Assembly (NCBI GenBank): GCA_003427395.1
Contig: BFEA01000008.1
Location: forward strand, 2,343,370-2,366,046
Direction of reading: 5' to 3'
DNA length: 22,677 bases
Source: Chara braunii
Taxonomy: Eukaryota; Streptophyta; Charophyceae; Charales; Characeae
Shown: one piece after another, positions 1 to 12,300 of the stretch
How positions within the stretch are numbered: the stretch's first letter is position 1
How the letters are laid out: each line of letters opens with the position of its first letter
The notes under the pieces: model-generated
Database searches by the model: none
What the model saw: only the letters and a program-made list of their open reading frames with translations
Told to the model about the DNA's origin: nothing
Position numbers and translations under genes: made by a program

Positions 1-68
<68 letters not shown>

Positions 69-112
69 CCACACACACACACACACACACGCACACACAC
101 AGAAACACACAA
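1..112. repeat. (TC)n then (CA)n compound microsatellite
   Basis: A pure TC tract runs to about 44 and passes directly into an imperfect CA tract to about 112. The window starts inside this tract, so its true length is unknown. It probably marks a contig edge, because long dinucleotide runs often break assemblies. Confidence 0.95.
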
Positions 113-316
113 ACAAAACAGCAGAACTGAACAAACGAAATCACGAATTAACCCACCTTAGCTCACGGTGGCGCGCTCGATTGCACATCCCAAGCCTCAG
201 CATCCAACCTTTTGGATGCAGATCCCTTCCCGATGCACAGCCTAATCTCCAGCACGACGAAAAGCATAGGAACAACATTCTCTTTCTTTGCGTGTATGTG
301 CATGCGTGTGTGCGTC

Positions 317-355
<39 letters not shown>

Positions 356-481
356 AGTCTGTTTTTGTGTGTGTGTGCCTGATGTGTGTGTTGTCATATT
401 CGCTAGACGCTAAAAAAAAAGCATGACTGTGCCAGACTGTTCGGTCGGACTTTCACCGACTCATCAGGAGGTTGAACCCCG

Positions 482-521
<40 letters not shown>

Positions 522-1075
522 TGTGTCGAACGCGTAGAGTAGCATAGAGCAGCTCAGAGTCCAGTCAACAACATCTTCGAGTAGCTTAGTGTGTCTGTGG
601 TCCAAGGCTTCTAGTAGCTCAGAGTGTCGAGAGGCCGGGCAGTGTGAACGCTAAAGTTGGTTACTATATGTTCCACACGTGCATTGCCCCGGTACAGTTT
701 TTGGTACCGGCGCTGGCCTTGTAGGCACGCGGGCCTGGTAATACGCGGATGCCGGGGTAGGCTCGCACGCCCGGTACCGTGCGTGGTACCAGCAAAGGCG
801 TGGCAGGCGGGAGTGGTACCGGCCATGGTGAGGTGCCGCGACGGTTCAACTTCTAAGTAAAAACGATCAGCAGACGATCGGGACCTTTGCGCAGCAAAAG
901 ATCGAAGCGCCCCAATCATCTGCTTATCACAGGCAGGAAAATAGCAAAAGTTATATATGTACTGATGACGGGCAACTGCGCTCTGTGCGATCCTCTCGCT
1001 ACATCCTGGTCTGCAACCTAACTTTCCTTTCATTGCTTGCAATACAAAATAGATGGCAGGGAAATGATCTGGTAC
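113..1075. other. Intron of the XRN gene (3' of the last visible exon), repeats only
   Basis: No exon was found here. The stretch holds a GA tract (about 316-352), a GT tract (about 486-521), a degenerate hammerhead fragment (433-485) and a GC-rich block at about 660-850. That block carries several GGTACC hexamers (near 704, 772, 785 and 815) and has short open frames on both strands. Those frames are biased in composition, match no family I know and look like repeat sequence. The next XRN exon expected after the one ending at 1076 was not seen and probably lies left of the window. Confidence 0.6.
433..485 (-). ncRNA. Degenerate hammerhead ribozyme motif (copy A)
   Basis: Read on the minus strand, the CTGATGA box (467-461) is followed by an intact stem II, GTCGG/CCGAC (460-456 with 448-444), with a 7-nt loop. 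The next core box reads CGAA instead of GAAA, so the core is broken. Stem I can still form as GGGG/CCTC, and four pairs (ACTG/CAGT) of stem III remain. It is clearly related to the complete copy at 8255-8196 and is very probably inactive. Confidence 0.6.
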
Positions 1076-1162
1076 CTGATGAACGCGAGCTCGTTTTCTG
1101 AAAATGTCATCTTCATGGGAGCCAACAATTCGAATGAATTTCTCCACCCGCTTCAGATTAAC
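1076..1162 (-). CDS. XRN: XRN exon, fifth visible
   Basis: These 29 codons begin with VNLKRVEKF and end with KRARVHQ, the region after the conserved GYLTD block of XRN2-like proteins. The acceptor is TTGTCAG before GTT and the donor is CAG followed by GTACCAG. Past the donor the frame stays open into intron sequence, but the family similarity stops exactly at the junction, which supports the boundary. Confidence 0.9.
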
Positions 1163-2136
1163 CTGACAATGCCAGCAAGTTCCCTATCTGTTAGGTTGTA
1201 ACATATACCAAGGGGACGACAACCAGTGAAGTCCACCTCCCTTGTTTCCCTTGTCGAACAAACTTATACGATGAAGTAACCTACAACTCCTAAGAAGTAT
1301 AACAACAAGGAGCCATCTACTTTGCCTGGTTCGCCCTCGCTGTGCAAAGTCCAAACTCACTGCTACAACCATGATAACGCCACGCAAAAAACAAGCCCTT
1401 CTTCATAGTATACAAGGACAAAAGTTGAGATGATTCCATAATAATATACAAGGACAAAAGATGATGAGATGACACCTTGCTAAAAAGTGACGAAACAAGG
1501 AGTCAACGTGCAAAAGGGAAACCCGGCAAGAAACTTTTTTCACACAGAAGAAGAAAAATCACAACAAGAACAAGCACAACAACAAGAAAGCTGTTCGCAT
1601 ACCGAGGTTGACTTCACTCCACTGTTGACTACTGTAGGTGCATAGCAGTACTTACATAGTCGCCTGTGTTCGGCAAAGCTTTCTGTTGGGAAATAACGAT
1701 GGAGATGGAACGGTTGGTTACATACCTCACCGCTGTCTGTAAGGTAGCCCCCAATGTTCTTGAACTCCCTCACATAGATACTCATCAGCAATGGGATAGC
1801 GCCCTGCAAAACGTAAGCCGGCATGATCCATCCCAACCAGCCATCAACTTCGTTATTTATCTCGGCTGGTTGGTCGAGTGCTCATCCACAAATTTGACCA
1901 CTCACATATCAACTGGTGCGCAGAAGCAAACTGATACAAGTAGGCAGCCGCGCCCTCCCATCTCAACCTTTGTGAACTCGAAGAGGTCACTCCCACTCAG
2001 CTTCTCCAATCCACGCCAGCGGACTCATCAAGTAGGCTTGCATTGCTTGCTCTCAACAAGCTATGATGTACTCAGATGTGTTGCATCACCAAAAACAACA
2101 CTGTTTCATACATCGAGCAAAAGGGAAAGGACTGGA

Positions 2137-2171
<35 letters not shown>

Positions 2172-4406
2172 GTAAGTGAGTGCGTATGTGCATGCTTGCT
2201 CCCCTAAAACAAAAAAGCACCTCTCTCTCCCCATCCCATAGACTCGATCTCTGTAACCTGTGCTCAGCTCCCCACTATCACCAGTTCCAGCAATGTTAGG
2301 ACTTAATCCTTCTGTGTGCCAGAAAAGCAAACATTGCCAAACTGATTCTCCACTCTACGACTGCTCACTCATAGCAACGACCTCATAGGACTCTTTCCAC
2401 TAAACATTAGCCAACAATGGATCCAGAGTCATTCAGTCTGAACAAGCGCTGCATTCCGTACTGGTAAAAAAAAGACCAGCCTTCCTCTGTACACCACTTT
2501 TTGAGGATATCTCTGCAAGACCAAACATCCCAATGCCTCCCTTAAACCACCACGAACATGGAGCGCCTCAACACTAGCAAAACGGTAAGGTGGGGAGGAG
2601 CCAGCAGAGGTCTCATTGAGGACCTGCAAAATGACAGAGGGCACCCCACGAGAGGAGCCAGCAGATATCTCTGCAAGACCAAACATCCCAACGCCTGCCT
2701 TAAACCACCACGAACATGGAGCGCCTCAACACTAGCAAAACGGTAAGGTGGGGAGGAGCCAGCAGAGGTCTCATTGAGGACCTCCAAAATGACAGAGGAC
2801 ACCCCAGGAGAGGAGCCAGCAGATATCTCGTGGAGAGGAGCCAGCAGATATCTCGTGGAGGGTCCGCAAAACATTCCCGAACTTTCCCTCTTGGACACCT
2901 CTTAACCAGTTCCGTCCCAACCTAACAAAAATCTGTTAGGCTTGCCATTGTGGATCCCCGGAGCTCGCGGTGGTTTAAAAGGCCCCCTTCGCCTGCTATA
3001 AATTCATCGTGAAATGAGAGTGAACGCCCCACAAAGCAATAATAAAAGAGCCTCCAACATTTCCTGACTTTGCCCCAAAAACACCATGAAACCAGCTCGG
3101 TCCCAGCCTCACAAAACCGTGTTAGAATTGGCCCCTCCGCCTGCCTTAAATCTGCCATGAAACTCTTCGATTACTAACTGTGGCGCACACAGACTTTGTT
3201 TAAAAATTCTCTATGCAATGTATGCATTCAAATACGGCACCATGTGCCCAATAGGAAAATCAGCTAATACACATACAAAGCAATTATCGTCCTCACCTCC
3301 CGGATCTCAAGTGTCGGCATGTGAGGCAAGAAGTCGTTCCCAACAAAGAAGCATATGAAGACAAAATCGTCTATCACCCTTTCAAAATCGACTTCAAACG
3401 GAGCGTCTTTTATTGCCAGGTCATATCCCAAGTACTCTCGCAATATCCACACCTGCAAATACTGTGACATAACAACAGGACAGAACATGACGAATCAGCA
3501 TACAATATAAACATATATTACTTAAACAAGTGACTTCTGAGTGCATGTAGACAAAATCGTTTATCACTCTTTTGAAATCGACTTCAAACGGAGTGTCTTT
3601 TATTGCCAGGTCATATCCCACGTACTCTTAAAATATCCACACCTGCAAATACTGTGACATAACAACGGGACAGAACATGACACATCAGCATACGACATAG
3701 ATTTATTACTTAAACAAGTGACTTCTACTTCTGAGTGCTTATCACCCAACAAGAAGGCTGGTGGACCATCAGCTCCCTCCAGAGCACCAAGTTTGGACCA
3801 ACTTCGAGTGCGAAAAGCTGAGATCTGCAATGAACCTACTTCAATTCAATGGCAGCTTCAACATACATCACACCGAAAGTTCACAGACAGCTCACACAAC
3901 ACACGTGAGATGGATGGCAATTAGCCCAACTGAATTGACTTCTTCCCAAAAGCATCAGAACTGCTAAGGTTCCAAGTATATAATACAAGCCGTTACAACT
4001 GCTATCGCCATCACACCACACATGTAACTCTTGCTCAGATCTCTCCCTCTCTGTGTCGCATACCGTAAAGGTGCAGACCAGAACAAGAACCGACCTCTCT
4101 CACTTAGTATAAGATAGCACAGCGGAAGGCTTAAATACCAATGATCCGAACAATCAATGTTGTCATGTAGACCAGACAGACATCATCATCATTCCATGGT
4201 GTGAAGGGGCCTGGCGCTCACACAGGAAAAATGCGCCAGTCCCCAACCATACACAGACGAAGAAGAGGGGGGTTAGACGAAGAAGAGGGGAAGATGGGAA
4301 TGTCGTCACCACCAAGTCTTCGGTACAGGTCCCAAATAATCCCTCGTCGAATGTCTGAATCCCAATGTCGCGTCTGGAACCAAATGTCGTCAGGTCCCAA
4401 AGTCAC

Positions 4407-4478
<72 letters not shown>

Positions 4479-6321
4479 GTCTGCAGATACCGAGAAGTCA
4501 GGTAGCGAGAGGGGGAGGAGGAGATGGTGGACTTAGAAGAGGAAGAAGAAGAACTCTCTCTCTCTCTCTCAGTCCGGTACTAACCTGTGAAGGTGGCGCC
4601 TTGTTGCAGGTACATCGAAGACGAAGCTGGAGCTATGGCGCCGCAGGTAAGTCTCCCTGGCCTCCACCAACCATCTCTCTCTCTCCACTACTACTCTAGC
4701 TCCTGATAGCGCCCAGCGACTACTGCTAACGCTACTACTACTACACTGCAGCGCTCCTCCAGAGTGCTGCTGCCGAATCCTGAAGACTGCCTCCTGCCTC
4801 CTGCACGTGAAGTGCCTGCGAATTTCCTATGAACTACCTCGTGACTGTCTCCGACTGCCTGCAGCCTGCAGGGCGGGCCAGTCTTCTATAGTGCTGGCCC
4901 GTCCAGGAGGCTGCTCTTGCCAATGCCAAAACGTGCCAGACCCTGGTGTTGAAGTTCAAACAAAGGTTGTCTTGAAAATGGCCTGTGCTAAAAATGGCCC
5001 TGGTCTTGAAGTTCAAACAAAAATGGCCTGTGCTAAAAACCCTGGTCTGGTGCCTAAGTTTTAGGGCAGGTCGACTTTACAAGGGCCTGAAAATGGCCCT
5101 CGTTTTCAGGCTTTTACGCGGAAATGACACAGGGCCTGTAGGCCTTCGTTTTCAGGCTTTCAGGCTGAAACAACACAGGGCCTGTAGGCCCTTGTTCTCA
5201 GGCTTTCAGGCTGAAAACGACACAGGGCCTGTAGGTCCTTGTTTTCAGGCTTTCAGGCTGAAAACGACAAAGGGCCTGTAGGGCCCTTACTTTCCTTGTT
5301 TGGTCGGCCCTTGCAGGCCCGTGTGGATGTGCAGTATGCCACACTCTCCCTCTTGCTTTCTCACTCTTCTCTCGTATCTCCCCATCTAGCTCTCTCACTC
5401 TCGGTCTCCGAATACACTCGCTACTGCCTAAATTTGTGTCTCTCCTACCCTACTTCGACCTTGCAGCTATGGCTGCCATCTCCTTCCTCGTCAATCCTAT
5501 CTATGGCACCTAATCACCCTTCTCCTCCGTTGTCAGTGGGCTGTCCAACCGCTCAGTCGCACAAGTGCTACAGCATAGCTTCCGCAACATGCAAATTGAA
5601 ACTCAATGAAGCACTGTAGCATCTATAAATAGCAGCTGAAGTGAACCATTTTTGGGTCCAGACCGGTACGGGTCGATGCAGCCTGTCAGCTGCAGTTTGA
5701 CACCTGTCAGGTGCAGTTTGTCAGTTCCAGAACTTACTGGATTTTTCTCAGGATGCTGCTGCAAAATTGGACTTCGGGACTGTAGACTTTTCTTGTCGGA
5801 GCTGGGCGACCCGACCTACCAGACCTGTAGACCTACAACGCTTTTGAAGTTTTCCACTATGTTGTTTGTGGAGGTGCAGCGAAAACAGCAAAGTTTTGAC
5901 CCTGCCTTAACCATCTCTCTCTAGGTACACGTGGTTAACCCGTGGCCCTACTCCTGGAACTGGGAGCTACTGGAGCTACCTGGGACTGGGCCCAGGTGGG
6001 ACACTGGGATCAGGCAGGAACGGCGCGCGAAATCCTTTCAGATCTAACAAAGAGCTTGACAAATAAGGCAAATCAACCTCACAAACACTGCCACGCAACG
6101 CTTGAGGCATGCACACCCCTTCCCCCTACTCGTCAGCTCTTCAAAATCCACAGTGGTTGATCAGTACTTTCTGGCCCCAGGTCCCTCCGTGCACGCATGG
6201 AATCGAACCGGCACCCTTAGCCACAAAATCTAATTCTCTTAACCACTGCAGCCATGTGACGGGGTACAGAAGTCGTACCATACTGGTCGTGATATCCACC
6301 TCAACCCTGCATGGCTGTAGT

Positions 6322-6353
<32 letters not shown>

Positions 6354-9300
6354 GTCAAACAGAGCAGCCCCGTAAACCGTAGGCAGAGAGGGAGAAGAGG
6401 ACAACAAACGAGCAGCTGTGACAAACTGTTTCGTCGGAGTTTCACCAACTCGTCAGGAGGCTGAACCCTATATATCGTCACAATGATATCAGAACGCAAA
6501 AGCGATTAAAAATTTAAAAAAAATCAATTCATTTTTTTGTCTTCTTACTTACAACTCCCCCTGTTCAAAACCTCTTGCATACAAGGCCGCCCACGTGGAT
6601 GTATATATATCGTCAAACAGAGCTGCCCGGTATATATGTTGTCACATAACTATGAACTAAAAGAGCGCACTTTGCGAAACAAACGGCAAAAATTAAAAAT
6701 TAAAAAACAAGACAAACATGAAGGGCACACTGAAACCATTCATTTTTGTCATTCTTCTCTCCCCTTTCACAGTGCCTCTCACGTACAAAGCTCGCCACGT
6801 TGATGAAGTTTAGCGGGAACTGTCCCCATTCCTGTGTACTGTAACAGCCCACTTCTACACTATGAAATTCGGCAGCACTTCCGTACCACCGCCGTAAAAC
6901 TTAGTGCCGCCGCCGCAAAAATCGACAGCACTTCCCCACCGCAGTGAGAAAATGGCAGGCCAAAATTAGTAAAATTTGGGCCCCAGGCCCAAATTCCACT
7001 TAGCCGCACTGCCATAGTCCCGCAGCGTCCCTGGGTCTGTCCCGTGGGACCAGCACCAGCCAGAGGGGAGGGGAGCAGCTTTTACGGGTTCGAGACGATT
7101 CTCCTACTGCATGGATTGGCTTCATCGGGCTACTACAAAACGGCGAGGGATTTTTTCCCACTACTCACGCGGATTTCCGGGCAAATACGGCCCGGACTCG
7201 GGATGAGTTTTTCGGATATACCTTGTATTTTCACTGCGCGAGTAATCTCCAATGTCTCTCACGAGTCATTGTGAGTATCACGATTACCTCGTCCGGCAGA
7301 CGTTTCGACGTCATCCAGATCTGGGATACTGAGACCAGACACTTGTTTGGACTCAGTCGGCCTTGCACGGATGGCCTCCCTATATGGTACTCAGATTTTT
7401 AGAGTCATGCGAAGAGGGTGAGCGACAACCCTGGTACTTGACAACGACGAGCGTGCGCGTTTGGATTTGCTGGAGGCACAGGTGCGCGGAGGACGACAGA
7501 TTTACCAGGGTTAGACGCCGCTTTCTGGAAATCTTACTCAGATTCCAAAAAACCTTTTGCATAGACCAATCCCGTCGAGGAAGTCATATGATTATGACTT
7601 CACGAGGTAATCTAAAAAACAGATTTGCTGGAGGCACAGGTGCGCGGAGGACGACAAATTTGTTGTAGTTAGGACCGCCGGATGGATAGTATTCGGATTA
7701 CCCTGATGATAGCACTATCATGCTTATGCATTGAGGGGTAACCACATGCGTAACCACATGTGTAAAAACGCATGTCAGAGGCTAAAGGGAGACGATAACT
7801 GAGGCGGGGTCGAACCGAGAGTTCAAACCTCGACCAGGAACCAGATCACTTGTTGATCTACATGGTACCAATGGTATTTACTTACAGAAGCCAACCATGA
7901 CAGGCTTCTGTAGGCATAATACCATGCTAAACTTAAAACTTCGAAAAAGTTTAAATTCAGCTCAAAAAGGCTTGAAATCATGACGAGTGGGAAAGTTGAA
8001 AGCATGATTCTTTTTCATCAGACCAAACCTATTAAAAAGTTGTGCTATAATCGTTGAGCTGCTTGATATAGTAACTTCATGTAAATTATTTTTGTGATTT
8101 CGTCTGAATAACTTGTGTATATATATATCGTCAAATAGAACTGCCAGTAAACCGTAGGCAGAGAGGGAGAAGAGGACAACAAACGAGGGGCTGTGACAAA
8201 CTGTTTCGTCGGAGTTTCACCGACTCATCAGGAGGCTGAACCCTCAACAGTCTGTAAAATCCCCTCACTGATTACACTGTAAGTGATAATCCACCTTAAC
8301 CAAAATCAAAGTAGACTATCACTCACCCACACCAGATGGAAAACTCTACAGACTGCATATATATATATATATATATCGTATATCGTCACAAATAGAACTG
8401 CCCGGTAAACCGTAGGCAGAGAGAGAGAAGAGGACAACAAACGAGGGGAGCTCGGCAACGCAAAATTGGAGGAGAAGTTTTATGCTATATATGGTAAAAA
8501 AAGATATTAAATAGAGATCAGATATATTACTCTATTCATTCTATAAAGAGTAATATATCTGATCTCTATTTAATATCTTTTTTTATTTTATTGTTGACGG
8601 ATGGAATAATGTATTTTTTATTAGAAATTGAGATTCAATAGCAGACTCTTTGAATGAAGGTATTCTTGGATAAATATATATATATATATCGTCACAAACA
8701 GATATATATATATATATCGTCACAAACAGAACTGCCCTGTATGAAGAAAATTATGTGCAAGGGACTAGAGCCAAGTCGTCGTCGGCTTCCATACTTGACT
8801 GAAACCGCTCTAGTCGACCGACGTATGCTTCATCCTTAGGAGATCAGCGCCCTAAGTGACGGACAGCGTTCGGGTTCGACATGCATTTAATTCTATTATA
8901 CACCCTTAAGGGGATTGACAGCCCCTTAGGGAAGCAAGCTCATGCCCCGCGGGAACCTGTCCTGTCGTAGGGGACCGCGGGATGTACAGCTGGCGCACCC
9001 GGCTAGAGCGACGAAGGGACGACGCGACCGCGCACCGTCTCGACGACTCGCGGAAACTATTTCGCTGTCCCTAAGTTGTCTCCGTGTTTTGTTATGATGT
9101 GTGACTCCTGCGTGACATGGTCGGGAGGGCCCTCGTTCACGCGAGGGCCGATGCGCTCGACAGGTGGCGTCGTTGCAGAGTGCAAGGGGAGGGGATAAAC
9201 ACAGGGAGGAGAGAAGGAGAGCAGACAAACAAAGAACGATAAAGGGAAAGTAAGGGAAAGTACGGAGCGTGGAATGAAGATGAAGGCAAAAGAGGATAAG

Positions 9301-12300
9301 AAAAGTCTCAAGAATGAGTTTGTCCTCAACGACAGAGAGGACATACATTGTAAGGATGAGGGGGATGAACACGTGGAAGACCTAGTTGAGCATTGTCAGT
9401 GCAACAATTGCCACAACGTCTGGCATTGAGGATGCCCACCATACACCCCCAACAAATTGCATGTCGATTGCAGGCCAAAATGAAGGAAGAATGGCCACCG
9501 CAAAAGACCATGCATTCAATATAGCGCCCATGACCGCAAAATGGACATATAGTGTCCAGATGCGGAGGGTGCCTGCAATCAGAAACGGAGGGACAGTCCT
9601 CTGCACACATGGATGCAGAAACCATTTCATTTGTATGTGATTGTGACAAAGACGACGGCGGCTACAGCCAAGTGTAACAGTGTTTGTGGTTGTGCAAAGG
9701 AGAAGGTCGCAGAGTGTCGGTACATTGCGTTGCTGCAGAACGGGGCCAGAGGAATGATCTTCGACATAAAAGAGATTGCGGACAGTTTGTCGTGGCAAGA
9801 AAACGGCATCATTTTGTAAGAAATCAGTGACATCAGTCATAGCATGGACCATGGTGCCGTTGTTCCACAGCTCCCAGTAATCAGAGGCATGCACAATGGC
9901 CATGTAATGGCCAGACCCGTGCACAATGCAGGCAGAGATGTGGGATGGAGGATTGAACCACTCACCTGCTCGAGCATTGCGCAGTTCAAGTTGACGGTCT
10001 CTCATTGCTACTTGTAAACATGGTAAAGCCTCCTACGCTGGTATAATTACAATCCTCCGGCTGTAGTTGGGGAAGATCAGCATCAAGTTGAAGGGCGACT
10101 GCAAGGAAGCCTGATGGTGTATAAAACGTCCGGTGCAGAATGTGAAGACAGATATTAGTTGCCATCAGACCACAGAGATTGGTGAGATTCTCAGACTGGT
10201 GTGTCGGATGCTGGCCAACAATCTGCAGATCACCCAGCTGGTGTTGCAAGCCCAAAATATCTTGCGTTGTTCGCTGGTCAGTCACTTGCAGATCACCCAT
10301 GTGGTCTGTGTGTGGAGGGGCACAAATTTGTGGTTCGTCCAAATGATGCTGGTCAGCCATTTGCAGATTCCCCGTGTGGTCTACGCCTTGTGGGGTTAAC
10401 TTCAATCCGGGCAGATCATGTTCCAATCCCTAAACATTTGGGGCCGCATCCTGAGCAGAGACTGTCCCGGGAATTGGGAGTGTACTCTGGGCAGCGACCA
10501 CATCCTGTTGTACAGGTGGAACATCTAACGCTGAAGGGCATAAGACATGGTGTCGTGGCTGCCTGCAGGTAGCTGGACTGTCTGCCGGAGGCATAAGAGT
10601 GGATACTGCCGTTTGGAACAAAGGAACCGCAACAGCCTGTGGAGCAGGCACAGAGAGAATTGAGCCAGACAAAGAAACAGGCTGCTGATCCCCGGACAAG
10701 TGATGATGTCGCGGATGTCATCGATGATACACAATAAGTGGAGTAGCAGTGTTGCAAACAGAAGATGAACATGTCCCTGTCAACAAAGGTGGAACAATGG
10801 GAACAATGGAAACCGGAGAGTAACTTTTGCAAGCGAGACCGTGGAGGAGATGGGGGTGGCGAGGAGGAACGCAGCCGTTTGCGGCCAAGCACAGAAAGAG
10901 ATGAAAGGGGAGCGGATTGGGCAGGATTTCGAAACAAAGGATGCGAGTGTTGGAGAGAATGTGATGTTCTTTGCGTTGGAGCTGCGGTAGAGGAAGCTGT
11001 AGCAGCAAAAAGTGTAGTACGGGTGACTGCAGCAGAGGAAGCTGTAGTGAGAACTGCAGTGGTGGAAACTGCAGTAGCAGAAACTACCAGAAGGAAAGCC
11101 GGAGCTGTAGAAAGTGTAGAGGTGGAAACTGCAGCATCAGAAATTACTGCAGCAATGGAAACAGCTGTAGCAGAAACTGCTGGAGTGAAAACCAGAGCTG
11201 TAGAAACTGCAGCAGTGGAAACTGCAGTAGCAACAGATGAGCAAGCAGGAGCAGGACAAGAGCGACGTGAGGCAAAGAAGAAAGTGGATGATACAGGGGC
11301 CACCGCAGCATGCGTCGGCACCACTGAGAGAGACGCATCACATACGTAGGATAGTGATGCTGGCGGGAGCGCATGTAGCGGGTCCACCCTTTAGCAAGGG
11401 TTGGTGGGGAATGCCCACGAGAAAGCATGCGACGAGTAAGCGTTGTTGCCGCAGTTCGAAAATCCTGCCAAATGTTGCAGATTTGTTCGAATCTGGTCAA
11501 TTGTCCAGTGAACACACCCGCCGGTCAATTGGCGGTCGCACTTGGATAACGAATGACAGGGAAATCCCAAGCAGCCGGTTTATCAAACACGCTCGTGAAG
11601 CGAGCCATCAGAATGGACCCGTAGTTGCATACCTAAAAAGGTACACGAGCCATCTGTCGCTGTAAGTTCCTTCCACTCAAGCCCATAGTGCTCTGGAGGA
11701 AGAGGTAATTGCCCCCATGAAAGAACATCATCAATGAGGCAATAAGTGAAGGTATATCGCTGAGCGGCTTGAAGATCGTGTTGACGAATGTCATCAACAA
11801 AGCGTGCTTCATCCCAATACAGTGTCAGATTATAAATTTATGGGCCAGCATTTGTTCCCATTGGAATACCGATAATTTGCTTCCGAAGTGTGCCATCTCT
11901 AGTGTACAGAAAAGTGTTTTGTACAACAAAGCGAAGATGTTGGAGAATCTGGGGAACGAAAAGGGTGTTCGGGCCCGAATCGTTCGTCCATTGGCCACAA
12001 TGAGGTCCTCGAATAGTCATGTTGAGGGCACTGCAGCGCGAATGCGTGCGAGTATGCCGAAGGGCAAAAGCATGGGCTTCATCAAAAGTTTTTGCCACAT
12101 TATTCAGAATGCGGTCATGAGAGAGGTTGGTGTACATTGTGGTAAAATCAACGATGCAAGGAGAGAGGCCGCAAAAAGACGATGAATTGTTTTTCAGGTC
12201 AATCGCCACATCACCAGCACTCTGAGCGATCCAGAACTGTCGAACACCAACCTGTTGATAGAGCTCAGTACCTTTCTCGCGAAGAGTAAAGATCACTCCT

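Noticed and set aside
2429-2898. Long overlapping open frames on both strands with repeated [12 protein letters not shown] and similar blocks
   Set aside because: They follow the 158-bp tandem unit exactly, occur on both strands, and lie inside a confirmed XRN intron.
4634-4650. ATG-GCG-CCG-CAG followed by GTAAGT as a first coding exon on the plus strand
   Set aside because: No continuing exon was found, and such a short match is expected by chance.
5104-5290. CRISPR-like array (47-bp repeats)
   Set aside because: The units are contiguous with no distinct spacers, and the genome is eukaryotic. It is a minisatellite.
5623-5632. CTATAAATAG as a promoter
   Set aside because: It is a good TATA match, but no transcript, initiator or coding region could be tied to it.
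7690-7730. CTGATGA box on the plus strand near 7702
   Set aside because: No GAAA box or stem III follows at a usable distance.
7785-7835. tRNA-like B box on the minus strand
   Set aside because: GGTTCGACCCC is present, but there is no A box or foldable tRNA arm around it.
8131-8255. Type I hammerhead reading with cleavage after GTC (8197-8195)
   Set aside because: The short stem III would form, but stem I strands on either side do not pair. The type III fold has three clean helices.
8926-9372. 148-codon minus-strand frame as a gene
   Set aside because: Biased composition, no motif, two overlapping frames equally open; more likely a repeat or the 3' region of the retroelement.
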